Shown here piece after piece: positions 8,285-15,522 of a DNA stretch of 64,000 nt. Each line of letters opens with the position of its first letter. Positions within the stretch are counted from its first letter, which is position 1. The DNA is from Serinicoccus kebangsaanensis (GTDB lineage Bacteria; Actinomycetota; Actinomycetes; Actinomycetales; Dermatophilaceae), in NCBI RefSeq assembly GCF_008919445.1, contig NZ_VSLG01000005.1:111646-175645 (forward strand), given 5' to 3'. A program made the translations under genes and the position numbers. The notes beneath the pieces were generated by a model. The model saw only the letters and a list, made by a program, of their open reading frames with translations. It ran no database searches and was not told the DNA's origin.

Positions 8285-9139
8285 ATGGCACCGGACCCGA
8301 TCAGCAGGCAGACCGCCCGCCAGTCGACGTGGCACGAGGTGTGCCAGGCCTTCCACTTCGTGGAGCGCGCCGACCTGACCGTGGTGCACGAGCACATGCC
8401 TCCGGGGACGTCGGCGGAGCCGCACAGCCACACCCGCTCCCGCCAGTTCTTCTACGTCCTCTCCGGGACCGGCACGATGACGCTGGGGAAGCGTGAGGTG
8501 CAGGTCCAGGCCGAGTCGGGGATCGAGGTGCCTCCGCGCACCCATCACTACATGCGCAACGACGCGGAGGCCGACCTGGAGATGATCGTCGTGACCACCC
8601 CGCGCGCGAGCGGGACCCCGCACGTGCGGGAGCAGCCGCTCGGTCGGGACCGGGGCGGGCTGGTCGTCGGTTCGCACCTGCGGCACACCCGCGACCGGGA
8701 CCTGTCGACGGTGGTGCGCTTCGAGGAGGCCATGGACACCAGCCCGTTCCTGGGCCAGGGCGGGCTGCAGTGGCACACGGCGGCGCTCACCGATCCCGAT
8801 CTCGAGCACTGGGTGCTGGTGGACCGGCTCGACCGGGTCATCGCCTTCGGCGTCCTGGTGGGCGTCGGCGGTGGCGACGTGGTGGAGATCCGCCGGATGG
8901 TGGTCGCCCCCGAGGGACGCGGTCAGGGCCTGGGCCGTCTGCTGCTGCGCCAGCTGCTCGAGCACGCGCTGGCCAACCCCCGGGTGCACCGGGTCTGGTT
9001 GGACGTCAGCGCCGACAACACGCGCGCCCGCTCGCTCTACCGCACCTTCGGCTTCGTGGAGAAGGCGGCGCCGGCGGACGCCACCCTGCTCGAGAACGGT
9101 GTCTACATGGAGTGGGGCGACACCCACCGCCTACCCTGA
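8285..9139 (+). CDS. cupin domain fused to a GNAT acetyltransferase
   Basis: A 284-residue two-domain protein. Residues ~30-110 form a cupin barrel: PHSHTRSRQFFYVLSG supplies the His ligands of motif 1, and the PPRTHHYMRN segment gives motif 2. Residues ~145-280 form a GNAT fold with the acetyl-CoA pyrophosphate loop RGQGLGR and the C-terminal NTRARSLYRTFGF helix. The GNAT half should transfer an acyl group; the cupin half may bind a small ligand or metal and sense or deliver substrate. There is no frame disruption between the domains, so the fusion looks genuine. Cupin-GNAT fusions are uncommon and the substrate is unknown. Followed closely by a P-loop kinase-like gene with its own -10 box. 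Confidence 0.85.
   Translation: MAPDPISRQTARQSTWHEVCQAFHFVERADLTVVHEHMPPGTSAEPHSHTRSRQFFYVLSGTGTMTLGKREVQVQAESGIEVPPRTHHYMRNDAEADLEMIVVTTPRASGTPHVREQPLGRDRGGLVVGSHLRHTRDRDLSTVVRFEEAMDTSPFLGQGGLQWHTAALTDPDLEHWVLVDRLDRVIAFGVLVGVGGGDVVEIRRMVVAPEGRGQGLGRLLLRQLLEHALANPRVHRVWLDVSADNTRARSLYRTFGFVEKAAPADATLLENGVYMEWGDTHRLP
9132..9137 (+). promoter_or_regulatory. -10 box (TACCCT) for the kinase-like gene
   Basis: TACCCT ends 6 nt before GTG 9144 and overlaps the last codons of the preceding gene, again the leaderless spacing. Confidence 0.45.
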
Positions 9140-9143
9140 TGCG

Positions 9144-9845
9144 GTGAGCGCGCCCGGATTCCTGCCCCTGCGCCAGCTGGTCCTCGTCGACCTGCTGGGG
9201 TTGATCCTGGCGGTCCGGCCTGGAGAGCGGGCCGTCGTCGCCATCGACGGCCCGGACGGGGTCGGCAAGAGCCACCTCGCCGCCGAGCTGGTGGCCCTGT
9301 CCGCGCACGTCGCCGGGCGCACCGTGCACGCCGTGTCGATCGACGGCTTCCACCATCCGCAGGAGCACCGGTATGCCCGGGGTCGCACCGGCACCACCTG
9401 CTACGAGGACTCCTTCGACTACGACTCGTTGCGGCGCGCGGTGCTCTGGCCCTACCGGGACGGTCGGGACATCGTCCCCGCCGTCTTCGACGTCGCCGCG
9501 GACCAGCCGGTGGACGCCGCCCCGGTCGGGCTGCCCGACGATGCGGTGCTGCTCGTCGAGGGAGTCTTCCTGCGCCGGCCGGAGCTCCGGCAGGCGTGGG
9601 ACGCCACCTGCCTGGTGACGGCTCCGGCCCGGGTGACGGTGCGGCGCGGCAACGCCCGCTTCCCCCACCTGGCCGGTGCGGACGACCCGCGTCATGCGGC
9701 GAACGCGCGCTATGTCGAGGCCCAGGAGATCTACCGGCTGAAGTCCCGCGGCTGGCCGCCCGACTGGATCCTCGACAACACCGACCTCCAGCGTCCGGAG
9801 CTGGTCTGGCCCGACCCCGACGAACCGCAGTGGTTCGAGCAGTGA
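9144..9845 (+). CDS. uridine kinase-like P-loop NTPase
   Basis: A 233-residue cytosolic protein from GTG 9144. It has a Walker A sequence DGPDGVGKSHLA near residues 36-47, a substrate-site SIDGFHHP resembling the uridine kinase/phosphoribulokinase family, and a later LLVEGVFLRRPEL strand typical of that family's Walker B region. A basic patch (VRRGNARF) could form the lid. Family members phosphorylate nucleosides, pantothenate or similar small alcohols; the acceptor here cannot be read from sequence. It lies between the cupin-GNAT gene and an SRPBCC gene on the same strand. Confidence 0.8.
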   Translation: MSAPGFLPLRQLVLVDLLGLILAVRPGERAVVAIDGPDGVGKSHLAAELVALSAHVAGRTVHAVSIDGFHHPQEHRYARGRTGTTCYEDSFDYDSLRRAVLWPYRDGRDIVPAVFDVAADQPVDAAPVGLPDDAVLLVEGVFLRRPELRQAWDATCLVTAPARVTVRRGNARFPHLAGADDPRHAANARYVEAQEIYRLKSRGWPPDWILDNTDLQRPELVWPDPDEPQWFEQ

Positions 9846-9859
9846 CAGGAGTGGTTCGT

Positions 9860-10339
9860 ATGCCCTTCGCACCCGTTCCCTACCGCGTCTCCCGGACCAT
9901 CCGGATCGAGGCGCCGCCCGAGCGGATCTTCACCGAGCTGGTCGACTTCCGCCGGTGGCGGGACTGGTCGCCCTGGGAGGGGGTGGACCCCGAGATGAAC
10001 CGCTCCTACACCGGACCGAAGTCGGGCGTCGGCTCCGGGTATACCTGGGACGGCAACAAGGCGGCCGGTGCCGGGTCGATGTCGATCACCGGGGCCGAGC
10101 GACCGCGCCGGGTGGACATCGACCTCCGGTTCGACAAGCCCTTCCCGGCGGACAACGACATCCGATTCGATCTCGATGCCGAGGACGGGGGAGCGGCCAC
10201 CATGGTCACCTGGACGATGAGCGGCGAGCACACCGGCCTGATGCGGGTGCTCGGCCGGGTGATGTCCATGGACAAGCTGGTCGGTAAGGACTTCGAGAAG
10301 GGGCTGGCCCAGCTCAAGGAGCTCATCCAACCCACCTGA
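9860..10339 (+). CDS. SRPBCC (START/Bet v1-like) family protein
   Basis: 159 residues from ATG 9860, which has the ribosome-binding site AGGAG at 9847-9851; an upstream in-frame GTG at 9842 overlapping the kinase stop is the alternative. The pattern RVSRTIRIEAPPERIFTELVDF, the WRDWSPWEG segment and the final amphipathic helix (DFEKGLAQLKELIQ) are characteristic of polyketide-cyclase/dehydrase-type SRPBCC proteins, which enclose a hydrophobic ligand cavity. The function is unknown. Its TGA stop supplies the first base of a 32-bp tandem repeat array. Confidence 0.82.
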   Translation: MPFAPVPYRVSRTIRIEAPPERIFTELVDFRRWRDWSPWEGVDPEMNRSYTGPKSGVGSGYTWDGNKAAGAGSMSITGAERPRRVDIDLRFDKPFPADNDIRFDLDAEDGGAATMVTWTMSGEHTGLMRVLGRVMSMDKLVGKDFEKGLAQLKELIQPT

Positions 10340-10521
10340 CCGGGCGTCGCTCGTGGTTGCCCTGGGACCGACCGGGCGTCGCCCGTGGTTGCCCTGGGAC
10401 GGACCGGGCGTCGCTCGTGGTTGCCCTGGGACTGACCGGGCGTCGCTCGTGGTTGCCCTGGTACTGACCGGGCGTCGCCCGTGGTTGCCCTGGGACTGAC
10501 CGGGCGTCGCTCGTGGTTGCC
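10339..10521 (+). repeat. 32-bp tandem repeat, 5.7 copies
   Basis: Units start at 10339, 10371, 10403, 10435, 10467 and 10499 (last one 23 nt). Each begins ACCGGGCGTCGC and ends in CCTGGGACTG or a close variant. Differences are single bases: C/T at unit position 13, one G/T change in unit 4, and the last two bases. There are no spacers. It lies between the ends of two convergent genes. Because 32 is not a multiple of 3, it is not a coding repeat of either neighbour. Confidence 0.95.
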
Positions 10522-10536
10522 CCGCACCGCCCTCTG

Positions 10537-10594
10537 CCGGAATTCGACTGCTGGATTGTTCGCCATGGCAAACAATCCAGCAGTCGAAATCCGG
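10537..10594. repeat. long imperfect hairpin H1 (24-bp stem, 10-nt loop)
   Basis: Left arm 10537-10560 pairs with 10571-10594 with one mismatch (A opposite A, sixth pair from the outside). The loop 10561-10570 contains the palindrome GCCATGGC. The arms are only about 50% GC in a >70% GC setting. No T-tract follows. A G-rich tract (six G, A, six G, then GGG; 10615-10633) lies just downstream. It sits between convergent genes, so bidirectional termination is possible. Confidence 0.9.
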
Positions 10595-10653
10595 CGACGG
10601 GAGCGTGACGACGCGGGGGGAGGGGGGAGTGGGTGAGGCCGCGGCGGGGTGGC

Positions 10654-11424
10654 TCAGAGGACCTTGGAGAGGAACTCCTGGGTGCGGGCCTCGCGAGGGT
10701 TGCCGAGCACCGTGCGGGGGTCGCCTTCCTCCACGATGACGCCGTCGGCCATGAAGACGAGCTTGTCGCCGACCTCGCGGGCGAAGCCCATCTCGTGCGT
10801 GACGACCATCATCGTCATGCCCTCGGACGCCAGCGTCTTCATCACGTCGAGCACGTCGCCCACCAGCTCGGGGTCGAGCGCGGAGGTGGGCTCGTCGAAG
10901 AGCATCATGTCGGGGTTCATCGACAGCGCCCGCGCGATCGCGACCCGCTGCTGCTGGCCGCCGGACAGGTGGGCGGGGTAGGCGTCGACCTTCTCGGACA
11001 GCCCGACCCGCTCCAGGTTGGCGCGGGCGACCTCCTCGGCCTCCCTGCGGCCCCGCTTCTTCACCCGCTGCTGGGCGATGGTGAGGTTGCGCAGCACCGT
11101 CATGTGGCTGAACAGGTTGAACTGCTGGAACACCATGCCGATCCGGGAGCGTACGGCGTCCAGCTCGGTCTCCGGGTCGGTGATGTCGATGCCCTCGATG
11201 AGCACCTGCCCGGCGGTGGGCTCCTCCAGCCGGTTGACGCAGCGCAGCAGCGTCGACTTGCCGGAGCCGGACGGCCCGATGACGCACACGACCTGGCCCG
11301 CGTCGACGTGGAAGTCGATCCCGGTGAGGACGTGGTTGTCGCCGAAGGACTTGTGCAGGTCGCGGACCTCGATCGCGGGCGCGCCCGGGTCGACCTGCTG
11401 GGTGGGGTGGAGCTGGGTTGACAT
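10654..11424 (-). CDS. polar amino-acid ABC transporter, ATP-binding protein (GlnQ-like)
   Basis: The ATPase that powers amino-acid import at the inner face of the membrane. The 256-residue protein shows Walker [12 protein letters not shown] (about residues 53-63), the Q-loop FQQFNLF, signature [15 protein letters not shown], Walker [15 protein letters not shown] and the H-loop THEMGFA. The [13 protein letters not shown] wording is typical of the PAAT family (GlnQ/GluA). Its ATG shares one base with the permease stop (TGATG), so the two are translationally coupled. It is the last gene of the three-gene transporter operon. Confidence 0.95.
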   Translation of the reverse strand: MSTQLHPTQQVDPGAPAIEVRDLHKSFGDNHVLTGIDFHVDAGQVVCVIGPSGSGKSTLLRCVNRLEEPTAGQVLIEGIDITDPETELDAVRSRIGMVFQQFNLFSHMTVLRNLTIAQQRVKKRGRREAEEVARANLERVGLSEKVDAYPAHLSGGQQQRVAIARALSMNPDMMLFDEPTSALDPELVGDVLDVMKTLASEGMTMMVVTHEMGFAREVGDKLVFMADGVIVEEGDPRTVLGNPREARTQEFLSKVL

Positions 11425-12221
11425 CAGCGGGACCTCCTCTGTCGGCGCTCCAGCCACGCGACCACGCGGGTGAGCGGGAGCGTGATGGCGAGGTAGAGCA
11501 CGCTCACGAAGATCAGCGACGTCGCGGTGCCGGCGGAGGGACCGCTGGCCATGAAGTCCCGGGCCAGCGTGGTCAGCTCCCGTTCGTTGGCCGCCATCCC
11601 GACCACGAAGAGCAGCGAGGTGTCCTTGATGAGGATGACCAGCTCGTTGGTGAGCGGCGGGATGACGATGCGCAGCGCCTGGGGCATAACCACCGTGGCC
11701 ATGGTCCAGCCGCCGTTCATGCCCAAGGAGCGCGCCGCCTCGGTCTGTCCCTTGGGCACCGCCTCGATCCCGGCCCGGATGGTCTCGGCCATGTAGGCGC
11801 CGGCGACCAGCATGAGCCCGACCAGGCCGGCGCCGATGGTGCCCCCAGGCGGCCGCCATCCGTCGAAGGCGATCGGCACGCCCAGCGCCATGAAGAGGAT
11901 GACAACGAGGGCGGGAAGCCCGCGGAAGAGCTCGATGTAGGCCGTGGCCACCCAGCGGAACGGGGCGACCGGGGCGAGCTTCATCAGCACCAGCACCAGC
12001 GCGAGCACGAAGCCGCCGGCGAAGGCGATGACCGTGTAGAGGATGGTGTTCCTCGCGCCGATGAGGACGAAGTCCTGCCAGGTCTCGGTGAACCCCTCAG
12101 GCACGAAGAAGCTGGTCGAGATCGCCTCCCAGTCCGCGACGAGCACGAAGACCACGGCGAGGAGGACGAAGAGGGCGTAGAGCGCCAACCGGACGGCGCG
12201 CTGCCGCTGGGTACGGGTCAC
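11424..12221 (-). CDS. polar amino-acid ABC transporter permease
   Basis: A 265-residue integral membrane protein with five to six hydrophobic segments and the EAA cytoplasmic loop that contacts the ATPase ([20 protein letters not shown]). The conserved FRGLPALV motif of His/Glu/Gln/Arg/opine-type permeases is present near residue 100. Only one permease gene is found, so the channel is probably a homodimer. The gene lies 26 nt downstream of the binding-protein gene and overlaps the ATPase start. Confidence 0.94.
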   Translation of the reverse strand: MTRTQRQRAVRLALYALFVLLAVVFVLVADWEAISTSFFVPEGFTETWQDFVLIGARNTILYTVIAFAGGFVLALVLVLMKLAPVAPFRWVATAYIELFRGLPALVVILFMALGVPIAFDGWRPPGGTIGAGLVGLMLVAGAYMAETIRAGIEAVPKGQTEAARSLGMNGGWTMATVVMPQALRIVIPPLTNELVILIKDTSLLFVVGMAANERELTTLARDFMASGPSAGTATSLIFVSVLYLAITLPLTRVVAWLERRQRRSR

Positions 12222-12247
12222 GGGAGGGGTGCTGTCGTTCCGGTGGC

Positions 12248-13090
12248 TCAGCCCTCGGAGGTGGCCGAGGAGTCCTCGGCGCCCTCGGTGGTGAAGTAGG
12301 TGTCGTAGAGCTCGTCGTACTCACCGCTGTCCCGCAGCGCGGTCAGCTGCTCGTTGACGGCGTCCACGAGAGCCGTGTTGTCCTTCTGCATCGCCAGCCC
12401 GTAGGTCTCGTCGGTGTCGTACTCCTCGACCACCTCGAAGTCACCCTTGGTCGAGTTGTCCACGTTGACCGGGAGGTCCTGGAGCAACGCGTCGACCTGC
12501 CCGGCCTGGATGGCCTGAAACATCTCGGCGTTGCTCGGGAAGGCGGTGATCGTGGCCTCCGGCGCGTTGTCCTGCGTATAGGACTCGCCAGTGGTCCCCT
12601 GCTGGACGCCGACGGGCCGTCCGGCCAGGTCGCCGATACCCGTGATGTCGGACCCGGCGGGGACGAGCAAGGACTGCTTGGATTCGTAGTAGCCGTCGGA
12701 GAAGGCGAGACTCTCCTGCCGGTCCTCGGTGATCGTCATCGCCGAGGCGGCGAGGTCGCAGTCGCCGGAGTTGAGCGCCAGCCCGGACTGCAGGGCGTCG
12801 AAGGAGGAGTCCTTGATCTCGATCTCCAGCTCGAGCCCCTCGGCCACGGCGCTGACGATGTCGACATCGAAGCCGGTGAAGCCGGACTCGGAGGACTCGT
12901 CGAAGTCCTCGAAGGGCGGGTAGGGGACGTCAGAGCAGACCGTCAGGGTGCCCTCGGTGATGAGGTCGAGGTCGGAGCCGGCGGCCTCTCCACCGGAGCC
13001 GGCGTCCGCACCCCCGTCCTCGGAGCCGCAGGCGGTGAGGGAGAAGGCCAGGGCGCTGGCCGCGAGCACGGGAAGGATCGAGTTCTTCAT
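12248..13090 (-). CDS. amino-acid ABC transporter substrate-binding lipoprotein
   Basis: A 280-residue extracytoplasmic binding protein anchored by a lipobox (FSLTAC, Cys at residue 21) after a short basic signal peptide. A Gly/Ser/Asp-rich linker leads into a type II periplasmic-binding fold beginning TLTVCSDVPYPPFEDFD, the typical opening of family 3 solute-binding proteins. The SGFTGFDVDIVSAVAEGL and DIDLAASAMT-like segments (SGDCDLAASAMTIT) also match. The likely ligand is a polar or acidic amino acid; the exact one is not determinable. The ATG is 6 nt downstream of a TATGGT -10 box, so the operon transcript is probably leaderless. Confidence 0.93.
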   Translation of the reverse strand: MKNSILPVLAASALAFSLTACGSEDGGADAGSGGEAAGSDLDLITEGTLTVCSDVPYPPFEDFDESSESGFTGFDVDIVSAVAEGLELEIEIKDSSFDALQSGLALNSGDCDLAASAMTITEDRQESLAFSDGYYESKQSLLVPAGSDITGIGDLAGRPVGVQQGTTGESYTQDNAPEATITAFPSNAEMFQAIQAGQVDALLQDLPVNVDNSTKGDFEVVEEYDTDETYGLAMQKDNTALVDAVNEQLTALRDSGEYDELYDTYFTTEGAEDSSATSEG

Positions 13091-13096
13091 GGGCGA

Positions 13097-13102
13097 ACCA
13101 TA
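13097..13102 (-). promoter_or_regulatory. -10 box (TATGGT) of the amino-acid transporter operon
   Basis: Read on the minus strand, TATGGT is followed by 6 nt and then the ATG of the binding protein. It lies immediately downstream of the glpK terminator stem (13105-13138), so the -35 region would fall within the hairpin sequence. Confidence 0.55.
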
Positions 13103-13104
13103 CG

Positions 13105-13138
13105 TCCGGCCCGGGCGAGAGCACTCACCCGGGCCGGA
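13105..13138 (-). terminator. GC-rich terminator hairpin after glpK
   Basis: Arms 13105-13115 (TCCGGCCCGGG) and 13128-13138 are perfectly complementary over 11 bp with a 12-nt loop. It sits 23 nt beyond the glpK stop. No U-tract follows, as is common in high-GC actinobacteria. Confidence 0.75.
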
Positions 13139-13160
13139 TCGTGACCGAAACGATGCCGGG

Positions 13161-14696
13161 TCAGGCGTCCGCCTCCTCGGCGGCCTCCTCAGCGGCCTCG
13201 GCGTCCTCGTCGACCCAGTCGAAGGTCTTGGTCACGGCCTTCTTCCACTGGCGGTAGAGCCGGTCCCGCTCGGCGTCCTTCATCTGCGGGCTCCAGCGCT
13301 GACCCTCCTCCCAGTTGTCGATGACGTCCTGCTCGCCGCTGAAGAAGCCGACCGCGATGCCGGCGGCATACGCAGCGCCGAGCGCCGTGGTCTCCGCGAC
13401 CTTGGGCCGGACCACGTCGACACCCAGGATGTCCGCCTGGAACTGCATCAGCGTCTCGTTGGCGACCATGCCGCCGTCGACGCGCAGCTCGGTCAGGTCG
13501 ACGCCGGAGTCGGCGTTCATCGCGTCCGAGACCTCCCGCGTCTGGAAGGCGGTCGACTCCAGCGCCGCCCGGGCGATGTGGTTCTTGTTGACGTAGCGGG
13601 TCAGGCCGACGATCGCACCGCGCGCGTCGTCCTTCCAGTACGGCGCGAAGAGCCCGGAGAACGCCGGGACGATGTAGCACCCGCCGTTGTCGTCGACCTC
13701 GGTCGCCAGCGTCTCGATCTCCGGGGCGTCCTTGATCAGCCCGATGTTGTCCCGGAGCCACTGCACCAGCGAGCCGGTGACCGCGATCGAGCCCTCCAGG
13801 GCATACACCGCGTCCTGCTCGCCGATCTTGTAGCAGACCGTGGTGAGCAGGCCGTTCTCGCTCGGGACGATCTCGGTGCCGGTGTTGAGCAGCATGAAGT
13901 TGCCCGTGCCGTAGGTGTTCTTGCTCATCCCCTTCTCGAAGCAGGCCTGGCCGAAGGTGGCCGCCTGCTGGTCGCCGAGGATGCCCGCGATCGGCACCTT
14001 GAGCTTGGTGCTCTCGCCGTAGACCTCGGCCGAGGACTTGATCTCCGGCAGCATCGAGGTCGGTATGCCCATGTCCGAGGCGACCTGCTCGGACCAGGAC
14101 AGCGACTTCAGGTCCATGAGCATGGTCCGCGAGGCGTTGGTCACGTCGGTGACGTGCACGCCGCCGTCGGTCCCGCCGGTGAGGTTCCACACCACCCAGC
14201 TGTCGGTGTTGCCGAACAGCAGGTCGCCGGCCTCGGCCTTCTCCCGGGCGCCGTCGACGTTGTCCAGGATCCACTTGACCTTGGGCCCGGAGAAGTACGT
14301 CGCGAGCGGCAGCCCGCAGATGTCCTTGTACCGGTCCGCGCCGGCGTCGCCGCCGAGCTCGGCCACGATCTTGTCGGTGCGGGTGTCCTGCCAGACGATC
14401 GCGTTGTAGACCGCCTCACCGGTGTTCTTGTCCCACACCACCGCGGTCTCGCGCTGGTTGGTGATCCCGATGGCGGCGAGGTCGTCGTTGCCGAGGCCGC
14501 CCTTGCCGAGGGCCGTGCCGATGACCTCCTTGGTGTTCTCCCAGATCTCGGCGGGGTCGTGCTCGACCCACCCCGCCTTCGGAAAGATCTGCTCGTGCTC
14601 CTTCTGCCCGACCGAGTGGATCTCGCCGCTCTTGGTGAACACGATGGCTCGGGTGCTGGTCGTTCCCTGGTCGATGGCCAGGACGTAGTCAGCCAT
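13161..14696 (-). CDS. glpK: glycerol kinase
   Basis: GlpK phosphorylates glycerol to sn-glycerol 3-phosphate with ATP, trapping it in the cell. The 511-residue protein opens with the FGGY-kinase phosphate loop [12 protein letters not shown], has the QRETAVVWD and WQDTRT substrate-site motifs, and the FGGY-type [11 protein letters not shown] and [19 protein letters not shown] segments. The last ~20 residues are an acidic Ala/Glu tail beyond the usual family end. A GAAGGAG ribosome-binding site precedes the ATG. It is the third gene of a glpD-glpF-glpK operon on the minus strand and is followed by a strong hairpin. Confidence 0.97.
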   Translation of the reverse strand: MADYVLAIDQGTTSTRAIVFTKSGEIHSVGQKEHEQIFPKAGWVEHDPAEIWENTKEVIGTALGKGGLGNDDLAAIGITNQRETAVVWDKNTGEAVYNAIVWQDTRTDKIVAELGGDAGADRYKDICGLPLATYFSGPKVKWILDNVDGAREKAEAGDLLFGNTDSWVVWNLTGGTDGGVHVTDVTNASRTMLMDLKSLSWSEQVASDMGIPTSMLPEIKSSAEVYGESTKLKVPIAGILGDQQAATFGQACFEKGMSKNTYGTGNFMLLNTGTEIVPSENGLLTTVCYKIGEQDAVYALEGSIAVTGSLVQWLRDNIGLIKDAPEIETLATEVDDNGGCYIVPAFSGLFAPYWKDDARGAIVGLTRYVNKNHIARAALESTAFQTREVSDAMNADSGVDLTELRVDGGMVANETLMQFQADILGVDVVRPKVAETTALGAAYAAGIAVGFFSGEQDVIDNWEEGQRWSPQMKDAERDRLYRQWKKAVTKTFDWVDEDAEAAEEAAEEADA

Positions 14697-14739
14697 GGAC
14701 TTGCTCCTTCACGTCGTTGTGCATGGTCGAAAGGTCGGG

Positions 14740-15474
14740 TCAGCCGTAGATCGTCGCGAGCAGACCCGCGAGGATGCCGCCGATGATCGGACCGACGACG
14801 GGGACCCAGGAGTAGCTCCAGTCGCTGCTGCCCTTGCCGGGGATCGGCAGGACGGCGTGCGCGATGCGGGGGCCGAGGTCACGGGCGGGGTTGATGGCAT
14901 ACCCGGTGGGGCCACCGAGGCTGGCACCGATGCCGACGACGAGCAGCGCGACGGCCAGCGGCCCGAGCCGGTCCGGTGTGTTGCCGAACATGATGACGAC
15001 GAAGACCAGGACGAAGGTGCCGATGATCTCCGTGGCGAGGTTCCAGCCGTAGTTGCGGATCTCCGGGCCGGTGGAGAAGACGCCCAGCTTGGCCGCAGGG
15101 TCGCCGTCCGCGTCGAAGTGCTGCTTGTAGGCCACCCAGCACAGCACGGCTCCGAGGAAGGCGCCGAGCATCTGGGCCAGGATGTAGATCACGGCGTTGC
15201 CGGCGCTCGCGGCGACACCGGGGGCGAACTCGTCGGCGCCGTTGGCCATGAGTCCGATGGTGACCGCGGGGTTGATGTGGGCACCGGACTTGTAGGCGGT
15301 GAAGACTCCGGCGAAGACGCCCAGTCCCCAGCCGAAGTTGATGAGCAGCCAGGCGGCGCTGGCGCCGCCTCCCGTGCCCTTCGTCTTGGGCAGGATGGCG
15401 TTGGCCACCACGCCGCACCCGAAGAGCAGCAGCATCATGGTGCCGAGCACCTCGGAGAAGAAAACAGCTCCCAC
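14740..15474 (-). CDS. glpF: glycerol uptake facilitator (aquaglyceroporin)
   Basis: A 244-residue MIP-family channel with six hydrophobic segments and both pore motifs: HINPAVT in the first half and GYAINPARDLGPR in the second. The Asp after the second NPAR is the mark of glycerol-conducting members rather than strict aquaporins. It allows glycerol diffusion across the membrane for GlpK. The start is GTG 15474, 7 nt after an AAGGAG ribosome-binding site. It lies 43 nt upstream of glpK, with a GC-rich hairpin separating it from glpD. Confidence 0.96.
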   Translation of the reverse strand: MGAVFFSEVLGTMMLLLFGCGVVANAILPKTKGTGGGASAAWLLINFGWGLGVFAGVFTAYKSGAHINPAVTIGLMANGADEFAPGVAASAGNAVIYILAQMLGAFLGAVLCWVAYKQHFDADGDPAAKLGVFSTGPEIRNYGWNLATEIIGTFVLVFVVIMFGNTPDRLGPLAVALLVVGIGASLGGPTGYAINPARDLGPRIAHAVLPIPGKGSSDWSYSWVPVVGPIIGGILAGLLATIYG

Positions 15475-15496
15475 GAATGACTCCTTTGTCGTGAGG

Positions 15497-15520
15497 AGGA
15501 CCGGGCGGGCGCCCGGTCCT
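15497..15520 (-). terminator. hairpin between glpD and glpF
   Basis: A 10-bp perfect stem (AGGACCGGGC with its complement, 15497-15506 and 15511-15520) around a 4-nt loop. It starts only 2 nt past the glpD stop and lies upstream of the glpF ribosome-binding site. It may be a partial terminator, or an mRNA-stability or processing structure setting different levels of GlpD and GlpF. Confidence 0.6.
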
Positions 15521-15522
15521 TG

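Noticed and set aside
10339..10521. CRISPR array
   Set aside because: The 32-bp units are head-to-tail with no variable spacers, and no cas genes are present.
10615..10633. Small gene or replication origin in the G-rich tract
   Set aside because: Too short and without any coding or DnaA-box-like pattern; treated as possible quadruplex sequence only.
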